Shown here: positions 62,865 through 64,000 of the stretch, piece after piece | Position numbering within the stretch: the stretch's first letter is position 1 | Layout: each line of letters starts with the position of its first letter | Assembly (NCBI RefSeq): GCF_043290135.1 | Contig: NC_134707.1 | Location: forward strand, 77,890,987-77,954,986 | From: Rhipicephalus microplus | Lineage: Eukaryota > Arthropoda > Arachnida > Ixodida > Ixodidae | Length of the DNA: 64,000 bases | Direction of reading: 5' to 3' | Program-made: the position numbers and the translations under genes | The notes under the pieces: generated by a model | Seen by the model: only the letters and a program-made list of their open reading frames with translations | What the model was told of the DNA's origin: nothing | Database searches by the model: none

Positions 62865-64000
62865 AGAAAGAAATATATAAAGGAGGAGACAGGGAGGTTA
62901 ACATAGAAGAACTGGTTTGCTACCCTGTACGGGGGGTGGGGATAAAGTCGAAAAGAGGGTAGAGACAGAGAGAGATAAAATAAATGAGAAAAAATACACA
63001 CGCACACACATGCAGGGCGTTCCGATCAAAGTCGTTATAGGGAGCCTTCGTGTGCGCACGTACATGAAGGCTTTCTAAGTCATTTGCAGAGTCCGGTTGA
63101 ACGCAAAAAGCGCAGGAGTGCCTTCACAGCCTTCTTCAGCGACATAAAGTGCTGTAGGCAGCGCAGGATGTTTTTCATCCGAAAGAGTCTGGTTGTCCAA
63201 TTGGTCTAGTGCATTGCAGAGCGACAGGCTCTGCGAGCAGTATACTGCGCGCATTCGCACAGAACAGGCCGAATTGTTTCCTCACTGCCGCAATGGGCGG
63301 AGGCTGCAGTGCCGGCCATTCCTATGCGGAACGCGTACGCATTGGTAAATGCGACGCCCAACCACAACCTGAACAGCACAGTAGCGTCTGCCCTCGGCGA
63401 ACTACTGGAGGCATTCGAAGAATGAGAGTTGGATCTAGGATATCTGATCATTCGTGCGTGAAATTTGGCTCGTTCCACAGCGACGTGGTGCATTAGCGAG
63501 CAAGCATGCGGAGTTTCCGTGCAGCGTCAGTTCTGGAGAGCGTAATTGATGTTTGATTGCTGTCTGTATAAGCAGAACGGGCAGCTCGATCGGCTCGTTC
63601 ATTGCCAATCATTCCGCAATGACTTGGAAGCCATTGAGAGGCTACTTCCTATCCTGTTTAATTTAAATAGTGAGTCTTCTGCAATCTCGAACACCAGTTG
63701 GTGCGGGCCTCGGCGTAATTAAAGGTGATGGAAGGGATTGCTGTACTGCCTTGGAATCACTGAAAACAGTCCATTTTTTGTAGCCGTTGACGACTAATGA
63801 ATTGCGGTGCGGCACGAAAAGCAGTGAGCTCCGCTCCCGTCGATGTCGTAAGGTGGGAGGTCTTGAATTTTCTTGTTGTGGCTTTTACTAGTATCACATT
63901 AGATGCCATTGACCTGCTCTGTTAAACGGAGCCGTCGGTGTATGCGTGTATACAGCCTTTGTACGTCTCGTTTAACCGGATCAGATAAAGCTGCTTAAGA
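62865..64000 (-). pseudogene. RNase H-type LINE, 3' third, running off the window
   Basis: On the minus strand: YTDGSV (63929-63943), TGAELTAFRAA, WLPSHCGMIGNERADRAAR (about 63620-63570), TLLCCSGCGWAS in one frame and LFRLWLGVAFTNAYAFRIG in another, and a Cys/His cluster (SAHCGSEETIRPVLCECAQY). The 3' UTR with GTACAGGGTAGCAAACCAG and GTTAACCTCCCTGTCTCC ends near 62870. Stops and frame changes make it dead. Its 5' part is outside the window. Confidence 0.85.

Overview
The window looks like nuclear DNA of a hard tick, probably a metastriate such as Rhipicephalus, Dermacentor or a relative. The main reason is several copies of a tRNA-derived SINE whose layout matches Ruka, the SINE known from ixodid ticks. 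These copies carry Pol III A and B boxes and an (AATC)n tail, and three have target-site duplications. Long compound microsatellites, many diverged retrotransposon scraps and the lack of compact gene structure also fit a large arthropod genome. I recognise no complete host protein gene. Almost everything that can be named is a mobile element or a repeat.

The best-defined object is a nearly intact Ty3/gypsy LTR retrotransposon at 30321-35458. Its two 143-bp LTRs differ at one base, and it sits inside an (AT)n array. It encodes Gag with a CCHC knuckle, then protease, reverse transcriptase, RNase H and integrase. A 2-nt loss in the reverse transcriptase breaks the pol frame. A 149-bp solo LTR of the same build (59224-59372) lies in a second AT array.

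Layout. 1-9 kb: a TATC-tailed repeat, SINE scraps, a TTAA-flanked inverted-repeat element and a TCTA/TCTG array. 9-30 kb: a Penelope-like endonuclease fragment, a second TTAA element, LINE 3' ends, Ruka-like SINEs, a small MITE, a possible Helitron scrap and a GACA/GATA array. 30-37.6 kb: the gypsy element and an RTE-like fragment. 39-53 kb: a possible orphan exon, a hammerhead-like motif, composite SINE repeats, a 150-bp AC array, an inverted SINE pair, and a 214-codon ORF made of 17-residue repeats. 53-64 kb: several copies of an RNase H-bearing LINE, four AT arrays holding tRNA-like repeats and the solo LTR, nested foldback elements, and another LINE copy running off the end.

The elements do not form a pathway. 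Autonomous gypsy, LINE and Penelope-type elements coexist with SINEs and MITEs that depend on other elements' enzymes. The points most worth following are a roughly 60-bp inverted motif built on CGTGGCCTCCG that recurs four times, the recurrent use of AT arrays by short-LTR elements, the 51/153-bp higher-order coding repeat, and the nested TTA-flanked foldbacks.
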